Source: Bordetella parapertussis
GTDB taxonomy: Bacteria; Pseudomonadota; Gammaproteobacteria; Burkholderiales; Casimicrobiaceae
Direction of reading: 5' to 3'
DNA length: 64,000 bases
Assembly (NCBI GenBank): GCA_943331295.2
Contig: CALQLA020000014.1
Coordinates: 33,756-97,755 of the forward strand
Shown here: positions 16,690 to 25,744 of the stretch, piece after piece
How the letters are laid out: every line of letters begins with the position of its first letter
Numbering within the stretch: position 1 is the stretch's first letter
Notes under the pieces: model-generated
The model's database searches: none
Told to the model about the DNA's origin: nothing
Seen by the model: the letters and a program-made list of their open reading frames with translations, nothing else
Made by a program: the position numbers and the translations under genes

Positions 16690-17889
16690 ATGCCACTCGA
16701 TCCCGCCGCGGCCGATCCGGACACGCCGCTCAATTTCACCGAGCCGGAAACCACGATGATGCTGCGGCACACGCTGCGGCGCTTCGTCGAGCAGGAGATG
16801 CCGCGCGAGCTCGCGCAGCGCTGGGACCGCGACAACCACTTCCCGCGCGACGTCTTCGACAAGCTGGCCGCGCTGGGCGTGATGGGCCTCACGGTGCCCG
16901 AGGAATACGGCGGCGCCGGGCGCGACATCATCGGCTGCATGGTGGCGATCGAGGAACTGGCGCGGCGGAGCTGCGCGATCGCCGTGCCCTACATCATGTC
17001 GGCGTGCTATGCGGGGATGAACCTGCTCGAATGCGCGACCGAGGAGCAGAAGCGCAAGTACCTGCCGCGGGTCGCCGCGGGCAAGCTCATCTTCGCCTAC
17101 GGCTTCACCGAGCCCGACGTGGGCTCCGACCTCGCCAGCGTCAAGACCACCGCCGAGCGCCGCGGCGACCGCGTGATCATCAACGGCTCGAAGCGTTTCT
17201 GCTCCGGCGCCGCGCTGGCCGACTACATCTACGTGCTGGCGAAGAGCGACCGCGAGCTTCCGGTGCGCAGGAACCTGTCGTTCATGCTCGTCCCGCCGAC
17301 GACCCCCGGGGTCACGATCACGCCGATCGACGGCATGGGCATGAAGGGCGCGCCGACGACCGACGTGACCTTCGACGACGTCGAGATTCCGTTCGAGAAC
17401 GTGATGGGCGGCGAGGCCGGCTGGAACGCCGGCTGGAAGATGCTGGTGGGCCCGGGGCTCGACACCGAGAAGCTCGAGGTCGCCGCGCTGGCGCTCGGCA
17501 TCGCCGAGGCCGCCGTCGCCGACGCCTGGGACTACAGCCAGCAGCGCCGGCAGTTCGGCACCGCGATCTCGTCGATCCAGTCGATCCGCCACATGCTGGC
17601 CGACGCGCAGACCAAGCTCCATGCGTGCCGGCTGGTGATGGCGCAGGCGGCGTGGCGCGCCGACCGGCGGCTGCCGTGCCGCGCGGAGACGTCGATGGCC
17701 AAGCTGTTCGTCTGCGACACGGCGAAGGAGATCGTGCTCGCCTGCCAGAGCATCATGGGCGCCTACGGCTACGTGAAGGGCTTCGACATGGAACGCTACG
17801 TGCGCGACAGCCTGCTGATGCCCATCATCGGCGGCTCGTCGATGATCCAGAAGAACAACATCGCCAACGCGCTCGAGCTGCCGCGGTAG
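16690..17889 (+). CDS. Acyl-CoA dehydrogenase
   Basis: 399-residue flavoprotein of the acyl-CoA dehydrogenase family, transferring electrons to ETF. Seen: GLTVPEEYGGAG in the N-terminal helical domain, AYGFTEPDVGSDLAS at the flavin-binding loop, RRQFGTAISSIQSIRHMLAD for dimer and FAD contacts, and IMGAYGYVKGF. The usual C-terminal catalytic glutamate position (YEGT) reads IIGGSS here; instead Glu260 in GLDTEKLEVA matches the alternative catalytic glutamate of isovaleryl- and long-chain acyl-CoA dehydrogenases, suggesting a branched or long substrate. It is 2 bases upstream of the MeaB-type gene. Confidence 0.93.
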   Translation: MPLDPAAADPDTPLNFTEPETTMMLRHTLRRFVEQEMPRELAQRWDRDNHFPRDVFDKLAALGVMGLTVPEEYGGAGRDIIGCMVAIEELARRSCAIAVPYIMSACYAGMNLLECATEEQKRKYLPRVAAGKLIFAYGFTEPDVGSDLASVKTTAERRGDRVIINGSKRFCSGAALADYIYVLAKSDRELPVRRNLSFMLVPPTTPGVTITPIDGMGMKGAPTTDVTFDDVEIPFENVMGGEAGWNAGWKMLVGPGLDTEKLEVAALALGIAEAAVADAWDYSQQRRQFGTAISSIQSIRHMLADAQTKLHACRLVMAQAAWRADRRLPCRAETSMAKLFVCDTAKEIVLACQSIMGAYGYVKGFDMERYVRDSLLMPIIGGSSMIQKNNIANALELPR

Positions 17890-17891
17890 CG

Positions 17892-18866
17892 ATGGCCGCG
17901 CCGACGCCGCCGCCGCCGGCGGCGCAGGACTGGATCGGGCTGGCGCTGGACGGGCACCGGGCGTCGCTCGCGCGCGCGATCACGGCGATCGAGGAGGACA
18001 ACGCCGACGCGCCGCGCGTGCTCGCTGCCGCCTATCCGCGGGTCGGTCGCGCGCTCGTCGTCGGGTTCACCGGCGCGCCGGGCGCGGGCAAGTCGACGCT
18101 CGTCGCCGCCTGCATCGCCACGGCGCGCGCGCGCGGCCTCACCGTCGGCGTGCTCGCCATCGATCCCTCCAGCCCGCACACCGGCGGCGCGGTGCTGGGC
18201 GACCGGATCCGGATGCTCGCGGTGGCCTCGGACACCGGCGTCTACGTGCGGAGCCTCGCCGCGCGCGGGCATCTGGGCGGGCTGTCGGCCGCCGCGTCGC
18301 GCGTGGTCGACGTGCTGGATGCCGCCGGCAAGAACCTCATCATCGTCGAGACCGTCGGCGTCGGCCAGTCGGAGACCGAGGTCAGCGGCATCGTGCACCT
18401 GACCGTGCTGGTCTGCGCGCCCGGCATGGGCGACGACGTGCAGATGATCAAGGCCGGGGTGCTGGAGACCGCCGACGTGTTCGCCGTCAACAAGGCCGAC
18501 CTGCCGGAGGCGCAGGGCGTGATCCGGCAGCTGCGGGCGGCGAGCCACCTCGCGCCGGGCCGCGCGCCGCCGGTCGTGGCCACCGTCGCGACGACGGGCC
18601 AGGGCACCGGCGAGCTCCTCGACATCCTCGTGACGGAAAACGCCGCGCGCGTCCGGAGCGGCGGCGACGCGCCGGCGCGCCGCCTGTCCCGCACGCTCGC
18701 GGCGATGGCTGGCGAGGAAATGCGACGACGGATCGCGCGCGTCGACGGCGCGGTCCTGGACGCGATCTGCACCCGCGTCCTCGCGGGGCAGTGCGGCTTC
18801 CAGGTCGCGATCGACGAGCTGCTGCGCGCCGCTGCGGCGCCTGCCGATGGCGGGGACCGCGGGTGA
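17892..18866 (+). CDS. meaB: MeaB/ArgK-family G-protein chaperone of B12-dependent acyl-CoA mutase
   Basis: 324-residue G3E-family P-loop GTPase that loads and protects the B12 cofactor of methylmalonyl-CoA-type mutases. Seen: Walker A GAPGAGKST, AIDPSSPHTGGAVLGDRIRM, ETVGVGQSE (switch III region) and NKAD for guanine specificity. It starts 2 bases after the acyl-CoA dehydrogenase stop and its own stop overlaps the TetR start (GTGA). Its presence with the split mutase across the divergent promoter ties the two operons to one pathway. Confidence 0.94.
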   Translation: MAAPTPPPPAAQDWIGLALDGHRASLARAITAIEEDNADAPRVLAAAYPRVGRALVVGFTGAPGAGKSTLVAACIATARARGLTVGVLAIDPSSPHTGGAVLGDRIRMLAVASDTGVYVRSLAARGHLGGLSAAASRVVDVLDAAGKNLIIVETVGVGQSETEVSGIVHLTVLVCAPGMGDDVQMIKAGVLETADVFAVNKADLPEAQGVIRQLRAASHLAPGRAPPVVATVATTGQGTGELLDILVTENAARVRSGGDAPARRLSRTLAAMAGEEMRRRIARVDGAVLDAICTRVLAGQCGFQVAIDELLRAAAAPADGGDRG

Positions 18867-19492
18867 AACCGGCCGCGAAGCCCGGCGCCAGAACGGGCGG
18901 CACGCGCGCGCTGCGCTCGGAACAGACGCGACGCGCGCTGCTGCAGGCCGCCACCAGCGTCGTCGGCGAGGTCGGCTACGAAAAGGCATCGATCGCCCGG
19001 ATCACCGCGCGCGCCAAGGTCGCGCAGGGGACGTTCTACTCCTATTTCGAGTCGCGGCAGGATCTCTTCGACCATCTCCTTCCCGCCGTCGGCCAGGACC
19101 TGCTGGAGCAGCTGGCGCAGCGGATGCACGGCGCGACCGGCCTCATGGACGTCGAGGAGCGGGGCTTGCGCGGGCTCTTCCGCTACATCGTCGAGAACCC
19201 CGGCTTCTACCGGCTGCTGAACGAGGCCGAGACGCTCGCGCCGAAAGCCCACGGCGCCCACTTCCGCAACGTGGCCGACGCCTACACGCATTCGCTGCAT
19301 GCGGCGTGGGCACGGGGCGAGCTGCCCGGCTACGACGAGGCCGAGATCCCGGTGCTCGCCTACATGCTGATGGGCATCCGCAGCTACCTGATCCTCGGCT
19401 TCGCGCGAAAGGGGCGCGCCATCGCGGAACCACCGGAGGCGGTGATCCAGACCTACCTCAAGTTCGCGCGGGCCGGGTTCCGGGCCGGCTGA
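18863..19492 (+). CDS. TetR/AcrR family transcriptional regulator
   Basis: 209 residues. The N-terminal helix-turn-helix is clear: QTRRALLQAATSVVGEVGY, then SIARITARAKVAQGTFYSYF and ESRQDLF. The C-terminal ligand domain is not recognisable beyond its helical character. The start is GTG at 18863 overlapping the meaB stop, so its level follows the operon. It probably represses the divergent catabolic operons, responding to an acyl-CoA or the free acid (inference from position). Confidence 0.9.
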   Translation: MKPAAKPGARTGGTRALRSEQTRRALLQAATSVVGEVGYEKASIARITARAKVAQGTFYSYFESRQDLFDHLLPAVGQDLLEQLAQRMHGATGLMDVEERGLRGLFRYIVENPGFYRLLNEAETLAPKAHGAHFRNVADAYTHSLHAAWARGELPGYDEAEIPVLAYMLMGIRSYLILGFARKGRAIAEPPEAVIQTYLKFARAGFRAG

Positions 19493-19556
19493 ACGGGTGG
19501 CCCCGCCCCCGCCCTCCCCGTTCCCCGCCATACGCCGAAGTCCTACGGAGGAAACC

Positions 19557-20351
19557 ATGGAACCCGCTGCCGACCCCGTGCTGCTCGACGTCCGCGAAGG
19601 CGTGGCGCGCATCCGCTTCAACCGCCCGGCCGCACTGAACGCGATCGACCAGGCGCTCGCCGACCGATTTCTCGCGGCCTGCCGCGCCATCGCCGCGCGC
19701 GACGACGTTCGCGTCGTGGTCATCGGCGGCGAAGGCAGGGGCTTCATGGCCGGCGGCGACGTCGCCAGGATGCGCGAGTCGTTGCCCGCCGCCGACGCGT
19801 TCGTCGCCTCGCTGCTGGCGTCGATCCACCCGGCGCTGGCGCTGCTCGCCGAACTGGACGCGCCCGTCGTCGCCAGCCTGCACGGGGCGGTTGCCGGCGC
19901 CGGTGCCGGCATCGCCCTTGCCGCCGATCTCGCGCTCGCCGCCGACGATACGCGGATCAACCTCGCGTACACCGGCATCGGCGGGACCCCCGACGCTGCA
20001 TGCACGTGGAACCTGCCCCGGCTCGTCGGCCTGCGCAAGGCGATGGAAATCGCGCTGCTGTCCGACACCGTCGACGCGCCGGAGGCGCTGCGGCTCGGGC
20101 TCGTGAACCGCGTGGTGCCGGCCGCCGCACTGGAGGCCGAGACCATGGCACTGGCGACCCGGCTCGCGCGAGGCCCCACCGGCGCCTACGGCCGCGTCAA
20201 GCGGCTGCTGCGCGCGTCGTTCGGCCGCGACATGCGGCAGCAGATGGATGCCGAGCGCGACGCCTTCTGCGCCGCCGCGCGTTCGGTCGATTTCGCCGAG
20301 GGCATCAACGCGTTCGCGGCGCGGCGCAAGCCGGCTTTCGTCGGCCGCTGA
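19557..20351 (+). CDS. Crotonase-superfamily protein (probable isomerase type)
   Basis: 264 residues, crotonase fold with RFNRPAALNAID and FMAGGDVARM. Hydratase glutamate positions read Gly118 and Tyr138; Asp146 in TPDAACTWNLPRLVG fits the catalytic aspartate of PaaG-like enoyl-CoA isomerases. The ATG at 19557 follows a strong GGAGGAAA site at 19547-19554; an in-frame upstream start at 19497 lacks one. It is 64 bases after the TetR gene and probably the last gene of the forward operon. Confidence 0.85.
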   Translation: MEPAADPVLLDVREGVARIRFNRPAALNAIDQALADRFLAACRAIAARDDVRVVVIGGEGRGFMAGGDVARMRESLPAADAFVASLLASIHPALALLAELDAPVVASLHGAVAGAGAGIALAADLALAADDTRINLAYTGIGGTPDAACTWNLPRLVGLRKAMEIALLSDTVDAPEALRLGLVNRVVPAAALEAETMALATRLARGPTGAYGRVKRLLRASFGRDMRQQMDAERDAFCAAARSVDFAEGINAFAARRKPAFVGR

Positions 20352-20382
20352 CAACCGGTTCCGTCGCCCGATCCTTTCCGTC

Positions 20383-20441
20383 GCCCGGGTTGAGCGAAAG
20401 CGAAACCCGGGTCGGCGTGGCCATGGCCGCGATTGCCCCGG
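20383..20441. repeat. Intergenic CCCGGG repeat, copy B
   Basis: GCCCGGGTT...AACCCGGG palindrome at 20383-20411 (9-base arms around a GAGCGAAAGCG loop), followed by GCCATGGCCGCGATTGCCCC (20420-20439) that also accompanies copy A at 4702. It lies between the convergent crotonase and chaA genes. Confidence 0.7.
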
Positions 20442-20456
20442 GTTCCACGGATCCCG

Positions 20457-21632
20457 CTACTTCAGGATCAGCAGCATGATGAACGACAGGAAGAGCATCA
20501 TGTGCACCGCGCCCTGCAGCACGTTGGTGCGTCCGCTCGCGAACGTGAGCATGCTGATGAGCAGCGTCAGGAGCAGCATCGCCTCCTCGATGCGAGGGAG
20601 GCCGAGCACGACGTTGGTCCCGTGCGCGAGGCCGATGATCACCACGGCCGGAATCGTCAGCGCCAGCGTCGCGAGCGCCGAGCCCAGCAGGATGTTCATC
20701 GACCGCTGCATCCGGTTCCCGAGCGCGGCGCGGATCCCGCCCAGGCCCTCCGGCGCCAGCACCAGGATGGCGACCGCGAGCGCGCCGAGCGAGGGCGGCG
20801 CGCCGAGCACGTCGATGCCGTGGTCGAGCAGGACGGCGAATTTTTCCGCGAGGAAGATGACGAGCAGCAGGTAGGCGACGAGCAGCATCACGTGATACGT
20901 CACGGAGCGCGTCCCGGCGTGGTCCGGCGCAGCCGCGGCCGGCGCGCCGGTGGAGAGATCCATGCGCTCGACGAAGAACGACCGGTGGCGGGTCGTCTGG
21001 ATGGCCAGGAAGACCACGTAGAGACCGACGCACATGATGACGAGGAACGCCTCCTGCCCGCGCGAGAAGGTCCCGGTCGACGTCGCCTGCGTGAGGTTCG
21101 GCACGACCAGCCCGAACACCGACAGTGCGACGATCACGCTGAGGTAGGAGTTCACGCCCTGGAGGTTGTACGTCTGCTCGTGGTAGCGCAGGCCGCCCAG
21201 CAGCAGCGCGAGGCCGACGAGGCCGTTGAGCACGATCATCACCACCGAGAACATCGTGTCCCGCGCGAGCGTGGGATCGGGTTCGCCGGTGGTCATCACG
21301 ATCGCGATGGTGAAGATCTCGATGCTGGCCACCGACAGCGTGAGGATCATCGTGCCGTAGGGCTCGCCGAGCAGCTCGGCCAGCGCGTCGGCATGGCGCA
21401 CCACGGCGGCGGCGCCAAGGATGATCGTGGCGAACAGCCACGCGAACATCAGCGCTCCGGTGAGCGTCTCCGCCTCCGCGGCGAGCCACCGCGCGCCCAT
21501 CAGCGCGAACACGAAGCTCGTCGCGACGAGCACGAGCAGCCCCGCCTCGCGGCGCAGCGCAGGCAGCCACGCGGCCCCGCCGGCCGAGCCTGCCGTCACC
21601 TCGTCGCGCGGCGGCGACTCAGGCGGTTCCAC
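20457..21632 (-). CDS. chaA: Calcium/cation:proton antiporter, ChaA-like
   Basis: 391-residue polytopic membrane protein of the CaCA superfamily. Two related helical repeats are visible: GEPYGTMILTLSVASIEIFT with the conserved acidic residue, and VLAPEGLGGIRAALGNRMQR in the second half; LARDTMFSVVMIVLNGLVG and YNLQGVNSYLS match ChaA. It expels Ca2+ or Na+ in exchange for protons. The start at 21632 overlaps the 3' end of tldD by 14 bases. Confidence 0.82.
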   Translation of the reverse strand: MEPPESPPRDEVTAGSAGGAAWLPALRREAGLLVLVATSFVFALMGARWLAAEAETLTGALMFAWLFATIILGAAAVVRHADALAELLGEPYGTMILTLSVASIEIFTIAIVMTTGEPDPTLARDTMFSVVMIVLNGLVGLALLLGGLRYHEQTYNLQGVNSYLSVIVALSVFGLVVPNLTQATSTGTFSRGQEAFLVIMCVGLYVVFLAIQTTRHRSFFVERMDLSTGAPAAAAPDHAGTRSVTYHVMLLVAYLLLVIFLAEKFAVLLDHGIDVLGAPPSLGALAVAILVLAPEGLGGIRAALGNRMQRSMNILLGSALATLALTIPAVVIIGLAHGTNVVLGLPRIEEAMLLLTLLISMLTFASGRTNVLQGAVHMMLFLSFIMLLILK

Positions 21633-23085
21633 CGACCGTCAGGCCGTCGATCTTCACGGTCGGCTGCCCGACGCCGACGGGAACGCTCTGGCCGTCCTTG
21701 CCGCAGGTGCCGATTCCCGTGTCCATCTCGAGGTCGTTGCCCAGCATCGACACGCGCGTCAGGGCGTCCGGGCCGTTGCCGATCAGCGTCGCGCCCTTCA
21801 CCGGGTAGGCGAGCTTGCCGTTCTCGATCTTCCACGCCTCGGCCATCGAGAACACGAACTTGCCGCTGGTGATGTCGACCTGCCCGCCGCCGAAGTTGAC
21901 CGCGTAGAGGCCGTCCTGCACCGACGCGATGATCTCCGCCGGATCGCGGTCTCCGGCGAGCATGATGGTGTTGGTCATCCGCGGCATCGGCATGCTCGCG
22001 AACGACTCGCGGCGACCGTTGCCGGTCGGCGCCACGCGCATCAGCCGCGCGTTCTGCTCGTCCTGCATGTAGCCCTTCAGCACGCCGTCCTCGATCAGGA
22101 CGGTGCGCTGCGTGGGGTTGCCCTCGTCGTCGATGTTGAGCGAACCGCGCCGGCGCTCGATCGTGCCGTCGTCGATCACCGTGATGCCCCTGGCCGCGAC
22201 CTGCTGCCCGACGCGGCCGGAGAACGCGCTCGTCCCCTTGCGGTTGAAGTCGCCTTCCAGCCCGTGCCCGATCGCCTCGTGGAGCAGGATGCCCGGCCAG
22301 CCGTGGCCCAGCACCACCGTCGTGCTGCCCGCGGGCGTCTCGCGCGCGTCGAGATTCACCGTGGCCTGGCGAACCGCCTGCCCGGCATATTCGGCCAGCA
22401 CCGCGTCGCTGAAGTGCGCGTAGTCGAAGCGACCGCCGCCGCCCGCGTAGCCCTGCTCGCGGCGGCCGTCGGCCTCGACGATCACGGTGACCGAGACGCG
22501 GACCAGCGGCCGCACGTCGGCGACGATGCGCCCGTCGCTCCGCGCGATCAGCACGGCCTCGTATTCGCCGGCGATCGACGCCATCACCTGCGCCACGCGC
22601 GGGTCGCGCGCGCGGGCCATCTTCTCCAGCCGCTCGAGCAGCGCGACCTTCTCTTCCTCGGGCAGCGACGTCACGGGATCGCGCGGGACATACAGCGAGC
22701 GCGCCGCGCCGATCCGCGCGGTCACGGCGGCGGCTGCCGCCTGGCCCTGGCGCCCGATCGCGCGGGTCGCGACGGCGGCTTCTTCCAGCGCCGCCAGCGT
22801 GATGTCGTCGGAATAGGCATAGGCCTGCTTCTCGCCGCGCACCGCGCGGATGCCGACGCCGCGGTCGATGCTGAACGAGCCGCCCTTGACGATCCCCTCC
22901 TCGAGGCTCCAGCTCTCGACGCGCGAGTACTGGAAGTAGAGGTCAGCGAAGTCGACGTCGTGGGTGTGGATCGACGCCAGGATGCGCGTGAGGTGCGCGG
23001 TGTCGAGGCCGGCGGGCTCCAGCAGCAGGTGCCGGGCCTCGGCGAGCAGCGTGTCGTGGACGGGGGGCAGCGAAAGTTCGGTCAT
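21619..23085 (-). CDS. tldD: Metalloprotease TldD
   Basis: 488 residues. The zinc motif HEAIGHGLEGD (HExxxH) of the TldD subunit is near the middle; FADLYFQYSRVESWSLEEGIV and GVGIRAVRGEKQAYAYSDD lie in the N-terminal domain. TldD forms a heterodimer with TldE/PmbA, which is not in this window, and degrades unfolded peptides or processes peptide natural products. The ATG at 23085 follows AAGGAG on the reverse strand; the longer frame to 23250 lacks support. Confidence 0.94.
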   Translation of the reverse strand: MTELSLPPVHDTLLAEARHLLLEPAGLDTAHLTRILASIHTHDVDFADLYFQYSRVESWSLEEGIVKGGSFSIDRGVGIRAVRGEKQAYAYSDDITLAALEEAAVATRAIGRQGQAAAAAVTARIGAARSLYVPRDPVTSLPEEEKVALLERLEKMARARDPRVAQVMASIAGEYEAVLIARSDGRIVADVRPLVRVSVTVIVEADGRREQGYAGGGGRFDYAHFSDAVLAEYAGQAVRQATVNLDARETPAGSTTVVLGHGWPGILLHEAIGHGLEGDFNRKGTSAFSGRVGQQVAARGITVIDDGTIERRRGSLNIDDEGNPTQRTVLIEDGVLKGYMQDEQNARLMRVAPTGNGRRESFASMPMPRMTNTIMLAGDRDPAEIIASVQDGLYAVNFGGGQVDITSGKFVFSMAEAWKIENGKLAYPVKGATLIGNGPDALTRVSMLGNDLEMDTGIGTCGKDGQSVPVGVGQPTVKIDGLTVGGTA

Positions 23086-23161
23086 GTTGCTCCTTGTGCG
23101 GACGCGGCGGCGCATCCCGGAGGCCGGCGCCGCGACAATGGTTCGCATTGTCGCACCGGAA

Positions 23162-23896
23162 TCAGTTTTCCGCCGCCGCGCTTCGGCCGAGGTAGGTCGC
23201 GGCCACGCGCGGGTTGGCGGCCAGGTCGTCGCTCGGGCCCTCGATGGCAAGCTCGCCGGTCTCGAGCACGTAGCCGTAGTCGGCGACCTGCAGCGCCGCG
23301 CGCGCGTTCTGCTCGACCAGCAGGATCGAGACGCCCGCGTCGCGCAGCTCCGCGACTATCCGGAAGATGTCGCGGACGATAAGCGGCGCGAGGCCGAGCG
23401 ACGGCTCGTCCAGCATCAGCAATGCCGGCTTTCCCATCAGCGCCCGGCCCATCGCCAGCATCTGCCGCTCGCCGCCGGACAGCGTGCCCGCCTGCTGGTC
23501 GCGGCGCTCCAGGAGGCGCGGAAACCGCGCATAGACTTCGTCCAGCGTGGCCCGCCAGCTCCGGTCGCCGCGGCGCACCCGCTGGAACGCGCCGAGCTCG
23601 AGGTTGTCGGCGACGCTCATCGCGGCGAACAGCTCGCGCCGCTCCGGCACGAGGATCAGCCCGCGCGCCACGCGCTCCTCGACCGACAGCGCCGCCGCGG
23701 AAGCGCCACGGTACCGGATTTCGCCCTGCGCCGGCAGCAGCCCCATGATCGCCGCCAGCAGCGTCGTCTTCCCGGCGCCGTTGGGGCCGATCACGGTCAC
23801 GATCTGCCCGGGAACGACGTTGATCGACACGTCGTGCACGGCACTCACCTTGCCGTAGGCGACGCGCAGGTTGCGCAGTTCGAGGAGCGGTTCCAT
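23162..23896 (-). CDS. livF: Branched-chain amino acid ABC transporter ATP-binding protein LivF
   Basis: 244 residues. Walker [10 protein letters not shown], signature [16 protein letters not shown], Walker [14 protein letters not shown] and the LivF-typical [10 protein letters not shown] are visible. It is the second ATPase of the operon livK-livH-livMG-livF and lies 54 bases after the LivM-LivG fusion gene. Confidence 0.94.
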   Translation of the reverse strand: MEPLLELRNLRVAYGKVSAVHDVSINVVPGQIVTVIGPNGAGKTTLLAAIMGLLPAQGEIRYRGASAAALSVEERVARGLILVPERRELFAAMSVADNLELGAFQRVRRGDRSWRATLDEVYARFPRLLERRDQQAGTLSGGERQMLAMGRALMGKPALLMLDEPSLGLAPLIVRDIFRIVAELRDAGVSILLVEQNARAALQVADYGYVLETGELAIEGPSDDLAANPRVAATYLGRSAAAEN

Positions 23897-23950
23897 GCGA
23901 TGGAGCGTCAGGGTCGCGTCTGGGTCGGATTTGGGTGCACTGGCGGCGCG

Positions 23951-25744
23951 TCAGACGCCGCCGAGATAGGCTTCGAGGACCGCAGGGTTCCGCTGGATCT
24001 CGGCGGGCAGGCCTTCGGCGAGCATCTCGCCGAATTCCATCACCACCAGCCGGTCGGTGAGCCCCATCACGAAGTCCATGTCGTGCTCCACCAGCAGCAC
24101 CGTCATTCCGCCGGCGCGCAACTGGCGCAGCAGCACGGCGAGCTCCTGCTTCTCGAGATAGCGCAGCCCCGCCGCCGGCTCGTCGAGCAGCAGCAGCATC
24201 GGGTCGGCCGCCAGCGCGCGCGCGATCTCGACGATCCGCTGCTTGCCCAGCGGCAGGCTGCCTGCCGGGTCGTCGCGGTGCGCCGCGAGGCCGACCCGGG
24301 CGATCGCGCGATCCGCCTCGGCGCGGGTGCGCGCCTCCTCGGCCCGGTCGAGCCTCAGCGCGGACGCGAGCACGCCCGACGTTCCGCGCAGGTAGGCGCC
24401 GAGCGCCACGTTGTCCAGCACGCTCATCTGCGGGATCAGCTTCACGTGCTGGAACGTCCGCCCGATGCCGCGACGCGAGATCTCGAACGGCCGGCAGCCC
24501 GCGAGCGACTCGCCGCAGAAACGGACGTCGCCGGAAGTCAGCGGCAGGACCCCCGAGATCAGGTTGAACATCGTGCTCTTGCCCGCACCGTTGGGACCGA
24601 TCAGCCCGAGGATCTCGCCGCCGTGGAGCGCGAACGACAGGTCGTTGACGGCGACGAGGCCGCCGAACTCCTTCCGCGCCCGGACCACCTCGAGCAGCGC
24701 GCCCGGGGGGGCGGCCCGCGATCGCGACGGCAGCGGTTCTCGCGCGACCGGCAGCGGCCGCGGCCGCTCGGGGAACCAGCGCGCGAGCCACGACCAGACG
24801 CCGTCGCGCGCGCGCTGCAGCATGACGACCATCAGGATGCCGAACACGACGATCTCGAAATTGCCGCTCTTGCCGAGCAGCGAAGGCAGGATGTCCTGCA
24901 GCACCTGCTTCAGGAGCGTGATCAGCGTCGCGCCGATCACCGCGCCCCAGACGCTGCCCGCGCCGCCGACGACGACCATGAACAGGTACTCGATGCCCTG
25001 GTTGATGCCGAACGGCGTCGGGTTCACGAAGCGCTGCAGGTGCGCGTAGAGCCAGCCGGAGACGCACGCGAGCAGCGCGGCGTAGACGAACACGACGATG
25101 TTGAGGCGCGCCGAGTCGACGCCGAAGGCCTCCGCCATGCCGGCCTGCCCCTTCAGCGCGCGGATCGCCCGGCCGGGCCGCGAATCGAGCAGGTTGTCCG
25201 TCGCCCACAGCGCGGCGAGCGCGATGCCCCAGATCAGGAAATAGAAGTGGCGCTCGTTGCGCAGTTCCAGCGAAAACAGCGTCAGCGACGGGATGCCGGA
25301 CAGCCCGGTGTGGCCGCCCAGCAGCTCGAGGTTGCCGAACAGGAAGTAGAGGCTGATGCCCCAAGCGATGGTGGCGAGCGGCAGGTAGTGCCCGCGCATC
25401 CGCAGCGTGATGAAGCCGAGGAACAGCGCAAGCGCGAGCGTCAGCGCGAGGCCCACCGCCAGGTTGACCCACGGCGACAGCGCGTACTGCGCCGACAGCA
25501 CGGCGGTCGTGTACGCACCGATGCCGACGAACGCCGCCTGGCCGAACGACGTCTGTCCCGCGACGCCGGTCAGCAGCACGAGGCCGAGCGCCACGATGCT
25601 GTAGAGCCCGATGTAGTTGCCGAGCGTGACCCAGAACTGCGGCGCCGCGAGCGGAATGGCCACCAGGAGCACGAGGAAGCCCGCGAGCAGCAGGCGTCCA
25701 AGCCGGTCGCCGGGGGCGGTCGCGGGGTTATTCTTCGTCGTCAT
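23951..25744 (-). CDS. livM: LivM-LivG fusion: branched-chain amino acid ABC permease and ATPase in one protein
   Basis: 597 residues. About residues 1-330 are a LivM-type permease (YSIVALGLVLLTGVAGQTSFGQAAF; GLSGIPSLTLF). After a basic linker near 340-355, an ATP-binding domain follows: Walker A GPNGAGKST, signature LPLGKQRIVEIARAL, Walker B LLLLDEPAAGL and VEHDMDFVMGLTDRLVVM, as in LivG. Such fusions occur in betaproteobacteria and give a fixed 1:1 ratio. The start at 25744 overlaps the livH stop by 17 bases. Confidence 0.93.
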   Translation of the reverse strand: MTTKNNPATAPGDRLGRLLLAGFLVLLVAIPLAAPQFWVTLGNYIGLYSIVALGLVLLTGVAGQTSFGQAAFVGIGAYTTAVLSAQYALSPWVNLAVGLALTLALALFLGFITLRMRGHYLPLATIAWGISLYFLFGNLELLGGHTGLSGIPSLTLFSLELRNERHFYFLIWGIALAALWATDNLLDSRPGRAIRALKGQAGMAEAFGVDSARLNIVVFVYAALLACVSGWLYAHLQRFVNPTPFGINQGIEYLFMVVVGGAGSVWGAVIGATLITLLKQVLQDILPSLLGKSGNFEIVVFGILMVVMLQRARDGVWSWLARWFPERPRPLPVAREPLPSRSRAAPPGALLEVVRARKEFGGLVAVNDLSFALHGGEILGLIGPNGAGKSTMFNLISGVLPLTSGDVRFCGESLAGCRPFEISRRGIGRTFQHVKLIPQMSVLDNVALGAYLRGTSGVLASALRLDRAEEARTRAEADRAIARVGLAAHRDDPAGSLPLGKQRIVEIARALAADPMLLLLDEPAAGLRYLEKQELAVLLRQLRAGGMTVLLVEHDMDFVMGLTDRLVVMEFGEMLAEGLPAEIQRNPAVLEAYLGGV

